In this document: piece by piece, positions 1 through 11,092 of the stretch | Position numbering within the stretch: the first letter of the stretch is position 1 | Layout: the number at the start of each line of letters is the position of its first letter | Assembly (NCBI GenBank): GCA_949130495.1 | Contig: OX422207.1 | Coordinates: 785,468,384-785,532,383 of the forward strand | Length of the DNA: 64,000 nucleotides | DNA from: Sambucus nigra | Taxonomy: Eukaryota; Streptophyta; Magnoliopsida; Dipsacales; Adoxaceae | Direction of reading: 5' to 3' | Made by a program: the position numbers and the translations under genes | The notes under the pieces: generated by a model | The model's database searches: none | Told to the model about the DNA's origin: nothing | Seen by the model: only the letters and a program-made list of their open reading frames with translations

Positions 1-770
1 AGAAGACCACCCACCTGCTCTATGTTAAGCAGGGGAAGAATGAGAGTCTGAGGGACTGCATAGACAGATTCAATAAAGAGAAGCTGGAAGTGGAAGACTA
101 TGAGGAGAGCATAGCTATGACAGCCCTGATTGGAGGACTCCAAAAGGGGAAGTTGTTATGGAAGCTTGCTGAAGACCCCCCTAGGACGATGGATGAATTA
201 CTGTCAACAGCAGGAAAGGTGATGAACGCCGAAGAGGCGATGGCCGCAAAATACGAAGACGAAAAAGGAGGTTCTAGTGGGGGTAAATACCCTAAGAAGA
301 ACAAGGAGGGGAAGAAGAGGTCTACGGACGACAAGTTCGCTAGTTACACCCCTATAATGGTCAGCTGTGAACAGATTCTCAATGAGATAAAGAGTGATCG
401 ATCCCTGAAGTGGCCTGAGAAGTTGAGGGCAGCCCCCAATAAGAGAAACAAGAACCTGTGGTGCGAATTCCACCAAGACCACGGCCACATAACAGACAAA
501 TGCTTTGCTCTGAAAGATGAGATTGAGAAGATGTTGAAAGAAGGGAAGCTCAGAAAGTACGTCGATAAAGGTTCCTTCAAGAGGGGCCGAGGGGACGACC
601 CCAGGAAAAAGAGAGGCGATGCATGTAGAGAAGGTCCTCAAAAAAGAGGGGACAACCCTTTTGACGATGAGGACGACCCTGACCTCCCGCCGAGAGACGA
701 CCAAGACCCTGTGAAGAGGCTTAATATAATCTCGCTCGGAGTAGGAATGATCTTCGAAGGTCTAGCATGA
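1..770 (+). pseudogene. gag: Tat1 gag, C-terminal part (nucleocapsid)
   Basis: Open from the window edge to a TGA at 768-770. It matches the end of the plant retrotransposon gag domain (segment reading NKEKLEVEDYEE, then LAEDPPRTMDEL) followed by a Lys/Arg-rich region and a zinc-knuckle-like motif typical of Tat elements, CEFHQDHGH..DKC at 462-503. Gag packages the element RNA into virus-like particles. The Tat2 gag at 20139-22748 has the same blocks (LAKDPPTTMSEL, CEFHKDHGH). The N-terminus is outside the window. The stop at 768 is a likely CGA to TGA change, because the same frame carries on into protease. Confidence 0.85.
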
Positions 771-1391
771 GGAGGGTCTGAGGTCGCTGACAGGAAGGCC
801 CATGTGGCTGAGGCCAAGGCAGTGATGAAGACGGTACACTCAACCTCTCTGGAGGTCAAGTAAGAAAAGAGGAAGAAGGTCGACATGGACACTCTGATAG
901 TGGGGTTCTCGAGAATGGACTTTAAAGGCCTCCTAGCCCCACACGACGACCCACTCGTCATCACAACTAGGGTGTACGGGTGTGAGGTACCGAGGATATT
1001 GGTCGATGGGGGAAGCTATACAGATGTAATGTTTTGGCCGTGCTTCAAAGCCTTAGGTCTCAGCTGTGCTAGACTCGTCCCATACCATCATTCATTGATT
1101 GGGTTCAGTGGGGAAAATGTTCATCCCCTTGGGGTGTATGAGGCTGATGTCAGGATGGGGGACGAGTGGCCGAGATGGCTTACCAAGAAGGTCAATTTCT
1201 TTGTGATGGATGAGCATGTGTTTTTGACCTACAACATCATACTGGGGCGTGTGCCCCTCAAGGGGTTTGAAGCTGTGACGTGTACGGTCCATCAGATGAT
1301 TAAATTTCCTACCCCTTACGGGGTGGGGGAAGTTCAGGGAGACCAGACAACAGCGCGAGAATGTTACTATAACTCCGCTGAAGAAAGGTAG
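771..1391 (+). pseudogene. Tat1 protease (aspartic)
   Basis: Same frame as gag, entered through TGA (768) and TAA (861). The active-site block reads ILVDGGSYTDVMF (Asp codon at 1005-1007), followed by the flap region and NIILGRVPLKGFEAV, as in retropepsins of the Tat clade. The catalytic triplet is DGG instead of the usual D-T/S-G; the other two Tat-type elements in this window have DNG. The protease would cut the Gag-Pol polyprotein in the particle. The frame closes at TAG 1389-1391, inside the linker to RT, at a likely former CAG. Confidence 0.8.
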
Positions 1392-2969
1392 GCGCACAAG
1401 AGGGCTACAACCACTTACAATATTGATACCCTAGACCCCAGGGATGAGACGAAGCTAAAGAAAGGAGAGGCCTCGGAAGAGGTAGAATCCATCATCCTCG
1501 ATGACGATGACCCGAAAAAAATCGTCCAAGTCGGCAAGTCTCTGAAGCCCAATATCAAGGAAGACCTCATTAAACTGTTGAGGAGAAAACGAAGCGTCTT
1601 TGCATTGAGTCATGTAGATATGCCGGGGATTGACCCTGAAATCATGTGCCACAAGCTTAATGTGGTAGAGGGAGTGAAGCCGGTAAAGCAGAAGAGGAGA
1701 ATTTACTCTAGAGAAAAGTATGAGGTCATTAGGGACGAGGTCAAGAAATTAGAAGATGTTGAGTTTATTAGAGAGGTCATCTACCCTGAATGGCTGTCCA
1801 ATGCAGTCATTGTCCCAAATGCCAACGAGAAGTGGAGAATGTGTGTAGATATCACCGACCTCAAGAAGCACTGTCCTAAAGACAGCTTCCCTCTCCCCCG
1901 CATTGACCAGATGGTAGACGCTACCGCAGGCCATGAGCTCATGAGCTTTATGGATGCCTATTTAGGGTACAACCAGATCTTCATGAACCTTGAGGACTCG
2001 AAGAAGACAACCTTCATCACTGACAAGGGGACATACTGTTATAGGGTCATGCCCTTTGGCCTAAAAAATGCGGGGGCAACGTACCAGCGCCTCGTAAATA
2101 AAATTTTCGAAGAATAAATCGGGAAGTCTATGGAGGTCTATGTAGATGACATGCTAACTAAGATTTTAAAGGCAGAGGGTCATGTGGAAGATCTGGAGAG
2201 GACCTTTAATACGATGGACAAATACCAAATGAAGCTTAACCCGGCCAAGTGTGTCTTCGGGGTCAGAGCAGGGTAGTTCTTAGGGTTCATTGTCAACCAA
2301 AGAGCCATCGAGACCAATCCCGAAAAGATAAAGGACCTTGTTGAGATGAAGACCCCTAAGTTCATTAAAGACGTTCAGAGACTCACAGGGAGAGTTGCTG
2401 CCTTGAACAGGTTCGTGTCTAAGGCCACAGACAGGTGTCTACCATTCTTCAAAATTCTCAGAAAATCCTTCGAATGGAGTGAAGAGTTCTATGAGGCCTT
2501 CAAGGAATTAAAATTATACCTGGGGTCTCCCTTGCTGTTGTCACGACCCGTGCAGGGTGAACGATTTTATGTGTACCTCGCCATCTCAGAGTCAGCCATC
2601 AGTGCAGCCATTGTGAGAGACGAAGACGGAGTATAGAAGCCTGTGTATTTTAACAGCAAGGCACTCCAGGGGGCAGAGCAAAGATATCCAAGGATGGAGA
2701 AGTTGGCCTACGCCTTGATCCATGCATCGAGAAAGATGAAGCCATACTTCCAGTCCCATACGATGGTCATCCTCACTGACTCTCCCCTTAGGCAGGTTTT
2801 GCACAAGCCTGAAAAATCAGGGAGGTTAATGGCCTGGGCTATAGAGCTGGGGGAGTTTGACATAGTGTATCAGCCTAGGACGGCCATTAAGGGCAAGCAT
2901 TGGCAGACTTCGTGGCTGAGTTTACTTGGGAAGATGATGAAGCCGAGGGTGAGAGCCTCGGGAAGATAG
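1392..2969 (+). pseudogene. pol: Tat1 reverse transcriptase and RNase H
   Basis: The reverse transcriptase is recognised by WRMCVDITDLKKHCPKDSFP, MPFGLKNAGATYQR and the catalytic YVDDM at 2139-2153, followed by the gypsy connection block with SRPVQGERFYVYLA and RNase H residues AYALIHASRKMKPYF. It copies the element RNA to DNA while RNase H removes the RNA strand. The frame equals that of gag and protease but is broken by stops at 2115 (TAA), 2274 (TAG) and 2634 (TAG), each one C-to-T or single-base step from a sense codon. Near 2895 a one-base deletion shifts the frame in the block that normally reads KGQALADF. Confidence 0.88.
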
Positions 2970-3037
2970 ATACCCGATAGGGTGAGCTCACCGACACACC
3001 TGCAGATAAGGCTGAGACGAGCACCGCTAGAAGGAAA

Positions 3038-4808
3038 GTGGTTGAAAACGAAGAGGGAAGATATCTCTTTAGACAGGGGTCACTCACCGAGGGAAGTTTC
3101 TCAGAAGAACACACCGTGTGGAGTCTCTTCATTGATGGGTCCTCTTGCGAAAGCGGGAGTGGAGCTGGATTAATAGTATCAGCACCCGATGGCACAGACA
3201 TTGAGTACACCCTGAGGTTCAACTTTAAGGCCTCCAACAATGAGGCCGAATATGAGGCCTTGATAGCAGGCCTCTCCTTGACCAGATCTCTTAGTATCAG
3301 CCAGATTTTGGTTCATAGTGATTCGAGGCTAGTAGTGAATCAGATACTAGGAGCCTACGAGGCCAAGGACGAGAGGATGGCTAGGTACCTTGAGAAGGTG
3401 AGGTCATTACTGAAGGGCTTCAGAGAAGTGAAATTAAAGAGGATACCTAGGCTCGACAATGGCCGTGCTGATGCCCTTGCTAGGTTGGCCTCGGAAACTA
3501 GGACAGACATCAGGAGGACGGTCCCAGTAGAAATTTTTCTTCGACCAACTATTGAAGACGCTGAGGGAACACTTAGTAATTGCCTAAATGTTTCTCAGGA
3601 AGCTTCGTGGATGGACCCTCTGATCAGGTACATTAAAGAGGGGGAGATGCCAGAAGCAAGGCAAGAAAGGAAGAAGTTGAGATATAGGGCTACAAAGTTC
3701 ACTGTCATTGGGGACACCTTAGGATTTTTACTCCCCTTACTTAGGTGTGTGCACCCATCTGAGGTCCCATCCCTTTTGCAAGATGTGCACAAAGGATCGT
3801 GCTCAAGCCACATTGGGGCCGAAGAGGGTGATCACCCAAGGGTACTGGTGGCCGACCTTGGGAAAAGACGCAGCGACATATGTAAAAAAGTGCAATAAAT
3901 GCCAGAGATTTTCCACCATCCCTCACCAACCCCATCAGCCTCTTACCTCCATTACATCCCCATGGCCATTTGCAGTGTGGGGAATCGACCTCGTAGGACC
4001 CTTACCAAGAGCATTCAATAACTATCGGTTCCTCATCGTAGCTATTGACTATTTCTCAAAATGGGTGGAGGCCAAACCGATGGTCACAATTACAGAGCAG
4101 AAGACCTTCCAGTTCATCTGAAAAAATGTTATATGCAGATATGGTCTCCCCAACACCCTCATCTCGGATAACGGGACTCAGTTCAAGAATACCTCTCTAC
4201 AGAAGTACTGTGAAATGGTGAGTATCAAATAATTTTTCTCCACCCCAGGCCGACCTTAGGCCAATGGGCAAACAGAAGTTAAAAACAGGACAATCCTAGA
4301 TGGAATCAAGAAGAGGCTTGAGGAGGCAAAAGGAAGATGGGTCGAGGAGTTATATGTCGTGCTGTGGGCATACAGGACGACAGTGAGGACCTCTACCGGA
4401 GAGACCCCATTCATGCTAGCTTATGGATCAGAAGCCGCCATCCCTACCGAGATTGGGTTTCCTACTCATAGGGTCCAAATGTATGACCCCCAGAGAAATA
4501 TAGAAGAGAGGAGACTTGACTTAGACCTGATTGAGGAAAGGAGAGAAGATGCCGAGATAAGGCAGGCCACCTACTAGCGGAGGACCGCAAGGTTTTACAA
4601 TTAGAGGGTGAAGCAGAGGCCAATTACAGTGGGGGACTTGGTCCTCAAAATGACTTGGCAAAAGTCCAATAAGCTCCATCCTAATTGGCATGTCCCATAT
4701 AGGGTCATCGATGAAGTCGTCCCTAGGACCTATAGATTAGAAAACCTAGAAGGGGAACCCTTTTCCAACCCCTGGAATGCAAATCATTTGAAAAAATACT
4801 ATCAGTAG
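3038..4808 (+). pseudogene. pol: Tat1 second RNase H (aRNH) and integrase
   Basis: The 286-codon open stretch at 3038-3898 starts with a second RNase H (LFIDGSSCESGSGAG, then NNEAEYEALIAGL and DSRLVVNQILG), the hallmark of the Tat clade. The integrase zinc-binding region is frameshifted around 3750-3850. The core follows at 3747-4121 in another frame (GYWWPTLGKDA, CNKCQRF, WGIDLVGPLP), then stops at 4119 (TGA for Trp), about 4228, 4258, 4575 and 4601. The C-terminal chromodomain-less tail ends with WNANHLKKYYQ and a TAG at 4806-4808, which matches the Tat2 ending (WNAEHLRKYYQ) and so is probably the true end of pol. Confidence 0.88.
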
Positions 4809-4949
4809 TGTTGTAAGGTCTTGATAGACCATAATTGTAATAGGAGTTGATCCAACAGAACACTTGGAAAATTAATGAGAAATATCTGTGTTTCCCTTCA
4901 TCCTGTGTTTATCAGTTCTAGTACGCTTGAAAACATTTTCAGAGAACGG
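4809..4949. other. Spacer between Tat1 pol and the tandem repeat
   Basis: AT-rich non-coding spacer after the pol stop; nothing else recognised. Confidence 0.6.
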
Positions 4950-5634
4950 CCCTCGGCTATAATGAGGGTCAATGGAGGGGACGACCCCACCATTGCCCTC
5001 AAGAAAGACAAGGGAATACTTAATTAAAAACCATTAGTTTGGTTATTGGAACCCTCGGCTATAATGATGGTCAATGGAGGGGACGACCCCACCATTGCCC
5101 TCAAGAAAGATGAGGGAATACTTAATTAAAAACCATTAGTTTGGTTATTGGAACCCTCGGCTATAATGAGGGTCAATGGAGGGGACTACCCCACCATTGC
5201 CCTCAAGAAAGATGAGGGAATACTTAATTAAAAACCATTAGTTTGGTTATTGGAACCCTCGGCTATAATGAGGGTCAATTGAGGGGACGACCCCACCATT
5301 GTCCTCAAGAAAGACGAGGGAATACTTGATTAAAAACCATTAGTTTGGTTATTGGAACCCTCGGCTATAATGAGGATTAATGGATGGGACGAACCCACCA
5401 TTGCCCTCAAGAAAGACGAGGGAATACTTAATTAAAAACCATTAGTTTGGTTATTGGAACCCTCGGCTATAATGAGGGTCAATGGAGGGGATGACCCCAC
5501 CACTGTCCTCAAGAAAGACGAGGGAAGACTTTGTTAAAGAACCATTAATTTGGTTAGTATAACGCTCGGCCTATAATGAGGGTCAAGGGAGGGGACGACC
5601 CCACCATTGACCTCAAGAAAGACGAGGGAGGGGT
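4950..5634 (+). repeat. 102-bp tandem repeat, about 6.7 copies
   Basis: Copies begin with CCCTCGGCTATAATGAGGGT at 4950, 5052, 5154, 5256, 5358 and 5460, exactly 102 bp apart, with a diverged seventh copy at about 5563. Each holds two short palindromic stems (CCCTC...GAGGG and GGGGACGACCCC) and the constant tail CCATTAGTTTGGTTATTGGA. The position between pol and the antisense gene is where Tat-clade elements commonly carry tandem repeats. The short ORF at 5576-5764 comes from the repeat and is not a gene. Confidence 0.95.
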
Positions 5635-5799
5635 TAGTGATATTGTTGGGATAGTGATATTGTTAGTACAAAAAATCCACAATACAAATCACATAAGAGA
5701 CGAGTATGGAAGACAACAACAGACATTATATTACAAAATAATGTTCGTTTTACAAAAATATTAATTACACTAAGAGGGTGTGGGCAACAGACAACCACC

Positions 5800-8159
5800 C
5801 TATAGAGCAGCATCAGAGGGCAGGGCCTCAACGTCAATGAAAGAGGTCTCCTCAACGACCACGACTGGCTGGTCTTCAGACGTGCCGACACCCTCGACTT
5901 GAACCTGAGATTCCACCTAGGTTAGAGCCTCGGCAATCAAGGGATCGTCCAATTAAACTGCCTCCAGAGAGGGACGGACTACAGAGACGACATCGCCGAA
6001 CTTGAGGATGACCCACCGACATGCCGTCCTAATTCCCCTCTCCAAGTATTCAAGGCCGAAGCCTTGAAACTTGTCCGAGAGTTTGTAGGCCTCCACAGCA
6101 TCGGCCTCGGCCTTCTTAACAGCCGCCTCAAGGTCGGCCTTGTGTTGAGGCTCCAAGTTTATCAAGGCTTCATCCTTCTCCTTTATAAGCAGGTCCTTGG
6201 CCTGCTGATCAGCATCATGGTGTCTCGTCAGCTCATCCAAGACCCTGGCATGCTCAGTCCTGGCACTCTCCAGTTCAGCCCTTACAGTCTCGAGCTCTGT
6301 CTGCAGGTCGGCCTCATGCTGAATGGCCCTCTCGGCTTCATGAAACTTCTGTTGATTCTCAGCCATCCACTTATTGGCAGAGGTAAAGGCACAGACAGAC
6401 TGCACAGAAAAAGACACTTGTTAAGAGGCTGAGGAAACAGTTAGTAAAAAATTTAACTAAGGAGATGAAGTAAAAATAAGTACCTGAGCCAGTGTGTGCA
6501 GACCATAGTCATACACCTTGGCCGGGGGCATTTTAGACAAGAAATCATAGTCGGCGGCCGAGGGGGCAGAGAACATAGAGGCTTTGGCCGCCCTCAGATT
6601 GGCAATCAGGGAGGATGGCTCGGCCTTTAGAAGTGCCACGTTCTGGGACCAGAAGGCCCCCATGCTAGAACATGAACCAGCCCCCTCAGACGACTCTACC
6701 CTCGCCCTCGTCCTTGAGTCCGACCGAGGGTCAGTAGGTGCTTCAAGCTCCTTCCTTTTATGACTGTTAGTGATCGGCTCAACAAGCGTCGGCCCCGTGG
6801 TCCTCGTCTTCATCGGTGCTTGCTGGGGTTCCTTACCTTTCTTCTTGCTTAGACCAGAAAATAAGCTCGGAGCAGTTATTTCCCCAAAGTTGATCTGATA
6901 TACCTGCAGGACGACCTGAAAGGAGGACGACACGTCAGAAAAATGCAGAGGCAAAGATGAAACACTTCAAAAAAGTAAAGAATGGAAAAATAATATAACT
7001 CACATAGTTCCGTCAGGGGGCCTACCCTCAGACCAGCTTCCTTGAGGAGCTGAGGGGTCATCAGATCTTCAAACTTTGGAAGTTCACTCCTTCTCCCTCG
7101 TCCTCTCAGAGAGTCAACGATATCTTTCTCTTCCAGACTAAGTCCGGGGTCTAACCTGGCCTTCATTGAAGGGTTAGACCATCTTCTGGGGACCCTCGGA
7201 CCGTCAGCTGTAAGTTGTGCCTCGGCAGAAAACTCCCATTCCCCGGAGACAAAGAAGAATCTCTTCTTGCAATCGTGGTTGGAGGTTTATGCCACGTGGA
7301 GAAGTTTTTTGTCAGACCTCCTCGCCCCCAAGTGATAGTACCCAGGCTGTTTGGACGAGGAGGTGATATTGTAACAGGCCAAAAATACATTGGCCGAGGG
7401 CTCATCAGTGAAAGCATTATTCCACAGGGAGATGTAGCCAAGGATCGTCCTCCAGGAGTTGGGAGGAAGCTGAGAGGGGGCAACGACGAGGGCTGACAAA
7501 ATATCTACGACAGCAGGATGCAGAGGGAGTCTGACACCTACCTTGAACATCTATTCGTACACCGCTCTCTCTCCCTCTTCATCCTCAAAGACCCTCTCGT
7601 CCTCAGAGGGAACCCTCATAGATATGGCGGGAGGAACACCATATGCATGCCTCCACAGAAGGAGGTCACGATCCCTGACCGAGGAAATGTAAGAAGAGGC
7701 GTGAGATGTGTCAACTGGGTCATCTGTGTCCTTATCATCCTCAGTCCCCTCACCCTCGGCCTCAGCCTCATCACCTGTCAGAGGCCCTTGGGGAAAAGCC
7801 ATCTGAAAGGCATGTGGAGATAGAGTTGTCACAGGGACGACCTCCAAAGTAACCATACCCTCGGCCTGTCGGCTTGGGCTTAGGTCAGACTCCTCTCCTC
7901 TCCCAGAAGGTTCAGTGCCAATTGGCGATGACGCTCTCTCATCCATCTCACTCGAATAACTCTCGTCTGGACGATAAGACGACCCACAAGACTCAGAGGG
8001 TCTTATTGTGGCAAGAGGAATGGGAAAAATGGGTCGTACCCAATTAGGGTCGGCCCCTCGTCTCCTCTCCTCCTCTTCCTCTATTTGCCTAATCTCTACG
8101 AAGAGCTTCTCTCTCAAGGATGGGAACTCCTCGGCTAAACTGTAAAGCCTCCTAAGCAT
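5800..8159 (-). pseudogene. Tat1 antisense gene: gypsy-associated domain plus coiled coil, with introns
   Basis: On the strand opposite gag-pol, a frame opens at ATG 8159 with an acidic, Ser/Glu-rich N-terminus, then a domain like the plant 'putative gypsy type transposon' family (LPPNSWRTILGYISLW, VSGEWEFSAEA, PRRWSNPSMKARLD). A donor GTGAGT at 7003 ends the first exon. The second exon (about 6915 or 6903 to 6484) is Ser-rich. An 84-nt GT-AG intron (6483-6400, phase 0) leads to an exon coding for a long coiled coil rich in Glu, Ala and Lys (6399-5955), then an acidic tail to TAG at 5800. In-frame stops at 7551, 7287, and after 5955 are former CAG/CAA codons. The first intron does not keep frame with either obvious acceptor, so an indel is likely. 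Function unknown. Confidence 0.72.
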
Positions 8160-8303
8160 TAAGGGGGAGACCCCACACTTGGATGAATTTCAAAGCTAAC
8201 TACAAACAAGTTTACAATTGACCAAACTGGATTTTTGGATTGAAACAAAAGCAACATTATCCCTCAGCCATCTCAGCATCATCTATGGCTAAGGGCTGGG
8301 GGG
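8160..8303. other. Tat1 leader of the antisense gene and polypurine tract
   Basis: Non-coding. Ends in the purine-rich run AAGGGCTGGGGGG directly before the LTR start TGATTGAT, the expected place and composition for the primer of plus-strand DNA synthesis. Read on the - strand it would be the 5' leader of the antisense gene. Confidence 0.6.
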
Positions 8304-8313
8304 TGATTGATAT

Positions 8314-9614
8314 TAGGGGTGGGTGCGGTCCGGTCCGGTCCGGGTTTTGGTCATTTTTAGTGTCGAACCGGATTATTCGATCCTTTAATTGGGAAGACCG
8401 AATACGGACCGATTTAATCGGTTTAGCCTATATATTTGGTCTAGGCTATTTTCGATCCGGTTCAGGTAATAATCAGTCCAGATTTACATTTATTTAGTAA
8501 TTTGTTTTTAAAAAACAGGGGCTCTTTTGAACCATTTAATGTTCTGTCTTTGCATCAATTAATGTTTTGTTGTTTTTGCATCAATCTATATGCTGTTTTC
8601 TCCCAACAAATATGAGAACATAAATATAACATCAATGCACCCAATAAAATATTAAATGGCCACCACCACCAACATCAAACAAAAATAGGAGTTTAAGAGT
8701 TCAGCAGCAATATTACTGTCTTCTGTACCTGTACATGGAAAAAACACCACCAACTCCATTTGTCTTCTGTACATGGAAAAAATAAATAAATATAAACTTA
8801 AAAATAAATAAACCACAAACAGATCTTTTAAAAATAAATAAACCACAAACTCCATCTGTCTTCTGTACACGCCGGGGATTTTGATTTTTTGCGTCATTTC
8901 ATTGGTGGTGGTTTTGAGGACGATTCGATTGTGACCTGGTTAATGAATTTCTTGACCTTTTGAGGCTTTAAGAGGACTTCATCTTCATCGCTAGAAGAGT
9001 ATGTTACGTCGGCATCTGTTACTGATGTACCGTATATGGACAACTCTAAGATGGGTTGCTTCTACTTCAGCTGGAGTAAATAGAGTCCATCGTTTTGTTG
9101 GTGCTGCTACTACACTGTTAGGTCAGCATCAGTGTAGTTTGAAAACTCCATCGGATGGATTCCATCCCATACAAACCCAGAAAAACCCATCCATTGTCAT
9201 CCCCGCCATTGTTGTTAGGGGAGGCTGTTATTACGTTGTTGGGTGTTGAGAGAGCAAAGTGAGTGAGAGAGTTCTTGAGAAAGAGGGGACAAAGTGACGA
9301 GAATGAGAGAGAGGAAAGAAAGTGAGAGAATTGTGTAGTGTGTGTGTGTGCGGCCGGAGCGAGTGATAGTGAGGGATAGACTTAGGGTTTCTTTACTTAT
9401 TAATACTATACATTTATATAAAATTAATATATATTATATAATATTAAAATAAACGGTCTGGTCCGGTCCTAAGACCGAATTTAAAATGCCCATTCTAGAC
9501 CGAACCGAATATATTCGGGTCTCTTAATTTAGGACCGAATTATAAAAAAGCCCATAAATGTGGGTCCGGTCCGGTTCGGTCCAATCGGGTCGGTATTTTT
9601 TTTGTCCACCCCTA
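8314..9614. mobile_element. Non-autonomous hAT transposon (1301 bp)
   Basis: The ends are inverted repeats opening TAGGGGTGG, typical of plant hAT elements, and the element is flanked by a perfect 8-bp direct repeat ATTGATAT (8306-8313 and 9615-9622), the length expected for hAT. Just inside each end lie opposed runs of the CCGGT-type motif (GGTCCGGTCCGG at 8326 onward; GGTCCGGTCCGG near 9563), likely transposase-binding subterminal repeats. No transposase-like reading frame is present; the short ORFs inside are low-complexity. It sits ten bases inside the Tat1 3' LTR. Confidence 0.9.
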
Positions 9615-9673
9615 ATTGATATACCCGTATATACCCTCGGCCATGCCGAGGGCGCCCTGCGCCTCATCAGGCC

Positions 9674-9960
9674 CATACGACCCCTCAAGGGCCGACCCTT
9701 CATCAGGCTCATGACGACCCCCCAAGGGGCCGACCCTTTATCAGGATTCGGACGACCCTTCGAGGGGCCGACCCTTCATCAGGCTCCGGACGACCCCTCA
9801 GGGGGCCGACCCTTCTTCTGGCTCCGGACGACCTCCCGAGGGGCCAACCATTCATCAGGCTCCGGACGACCCCTCAGGGGCCGACCCTTTATCAGGCCCC
9901 GGACGACCCTTCGAGGGACCGACCCTTCTTCAGGCTTCGGATGACCCCCCGAGGGTACGA
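9674..9960. repeat. GC-rich 38-bp tandem repeat in the Tat1 LTR
   Basis: Seven to eight imperfect copies of a unit of about 38 bp, each containing GACGACCC followed by a small palindrome (CCCCTCAGGGG or CCCTTCGAGGG) and CCGACCCTTCATCAGGCTC. The 128-codon ORF across it is an artefact of the repeat. The same small GGGGACGACCCC motif recurs in the 102-bp repeat of this element. Confidence 0.85.
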
Positions 9961-10248
9961 CAGTACGAGGCCCAAATTAGGCCAGACTCATTGCCGGAAG
10001 GAACTTTTCCCTCGGCCTCATATTAAAGGCCGAGGGTGACATCATCACAGTGCGTGGTTTGGGAGACGCGTGGAACAGTGCGTGTGAGGTTCATATGGCA
10101 CATGGGAGACCGTTATAACAAAATCACACCCTCACGTGAGGGAATATTATGTCATCATTTGGCATCTACATGTGTCAACAGGGGATTGGCTAGATCATCA
10201 TCCACATGCACCATGCATACTTGGGGGGTACATTACACCCCCCAAGAC

Positions 10249-10257
10249 CTATATATA
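10249..10257 (+). promoter_or_regulatory. TATA box in the Tat1 LTR
   Basis: The run TATATATA, about 320 bp before the LTR end and followed by a purine-rich stretch, is placed like the RNA polymerase II promoter of a plant LTR. Inferred from sequence and position only. Confidence 0.5.
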
Positions 10258-10571
10258 CTTGTCACCTACAACCCTGCAGGAGATGGATCGATAATTGTAA
10301 CCCTAGCTAAAACTCTACTTGGACACACAGTAGAGAGAGAAAGTGAGCTTATGTGCATTGTATCCAAGGCCATTAGTGCCCATACTTAGTGGATCACACA
10401 CTCACAGTGGATGTAGGCCAAATTGGCTAAACCACTATACATCATTATCTTATTCCTCTTATACTCATATCCTTATACACACTTATATACTTACATCTCT
10501 ATGGCTGCCATGGTTACTATTGTTTGAGCTCATCATCACTTATCCGGTGGTGCTAAATCTCAGCATCATCA

Positions 10572-10628
10572 GTAACCCTTCCCCATTAACATTTGACCCA
10601 TCCTCTGCTAGTTTATACACATTAAAAT
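10572..10628. other. Short flank between Tat1 and the copia element
   Basis: Fifty-seven bases belonging to neither element. It would have been joined to 37119 onward before the copia insertion. Nothing else recognised. Confidence 0.5.
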
Positions 10629-10893
10629 TGTTGGAGTTTAAATGAGAACTATATTGTTGTATTAGAAGAAGAAGTGAAAAAGAAAGCAAGAAAGGTATTG
10701 TGGAGAAGTTAATCTTTTCATTTCAATGACAACAAAGTTCTCGCAGCTGAGTACATATAAGAAAACAGGGGAGATGCATTTATTATTATGCTGATTTTAC
10801 TCCCCTATAACATACAATAGGTAGAATAGACTTTAGGACCACTAAGGCACACATTAATTGCCCTACATCAGCCCCTATGCATTAATTTTAACA
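10629..10893 (-). repeat. Copia 3' LTR
   Basis: On the - strand it begins TGTTAAAATTAATGC and ends CTCCAACA. It matches 36849-37118 apart from about a dozen substitutions and small indels. Confidence 0.9.
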
Positions 10894-10905
10894 CTCCCCC
10901 TTAAT
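10894..10905 (-). other. Copia polypurine tract
   Basis: On the - strand the run TTAAGGGGGAG lies directly upstream of the 3' LTR start TGTTAAAA, as expected for the plus-strand primer. Confidence 0.8.
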
Positions 10906-11092
10906 GCATTTGCTGAACATCCATCATTTCTCTAAGAAATTAAACCTTGTCCTTGGGTAGAGCTTTGGTGAAGATATCCGCAACTTGCTCTCCAGTCTTG
11001 ATATATTTGAGTTGAATCTCTTCATCCTCCATGGCCTCTCTAATTAAATGATGCTTGATTGCAACGTGCTTGGTGCGACTTTGGTAGACGGG
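10906..11092 (-). pseudogene. pol: Copia RNase H, C-terminal fragment
   Basis: Read on the - strand this gives the end of copia RNase H: a block reading YQSRTKHVAIKHH, then YIKTGEQVADIFTKALPKD, the standard copia ending. The coding sequence is cut at 11092 by the Tat2 LTR and resumes at 23283 with MTKNP, so the insertion lies between Asn-Pro and Tyr-Gln codons of one original frame. Confidence 0.9.

Larger units (their letters stand above)
1..10571 (+). mobile_element. Tat1: Tat-clade Ty3/gypsy LTR retrotransposon, 5' truncated by window edge
   Basis: The order gag, protease, RT, RNase H, second RNase H, integrase on the + strand, with two RNase H regions between RT and integrase, identifies the Tat/Ogre clade of Ty3/gypsy. 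After integrase come a 102-bp tandem repeat, an antisense gene on the - strand and a 3' LTR opening with TGATTGAT directly after the purine-rich run AAGGGCTGGGGGG (polypurine tract, about 8291-8303). The LTR is split by a hAT element. The 5' LTR and the start of gag lie outside the window, so no target duplication can be checked; the 3' boundary (ATCATCA at 10571) rests only on the expected inverted TGAT...ATCA ends. All reading frames carry stops, so the copy is dead. Confidence 0.9.
8304..10571 (+). repeat. Tat1 3' LTR, split by a hAT insertion
   Basis: The LTR starts TGATTGATAT, is interrupted by the hAT element after ten bases, and resumes at 9615. It contains a GC-rich 38-bp tandem repeat (9674-9960), a TATA box at about 10249 and probably ends at ATCATCA (10571), giving about 960 bp without the hAT and its duplicated target. 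The 5' LTR is outside the window, so both boundaries are inferred from the polypurine tract and the TGAT/ATCA ends. Confidence 0.65.

Noticed and set aside
4950..5634. Regular direct repeats as a CRISPR array
   Set aside because: Units are 102 bp with no unique spacers, within a plant retrotransposon; a tandem repeat.
9558..9944. 128-codon ORF with Arg/Pro-rich repeats
   Set aside because: It is a translation of the hAT end and the 38-bp LTR repeat; no independent coding signal.
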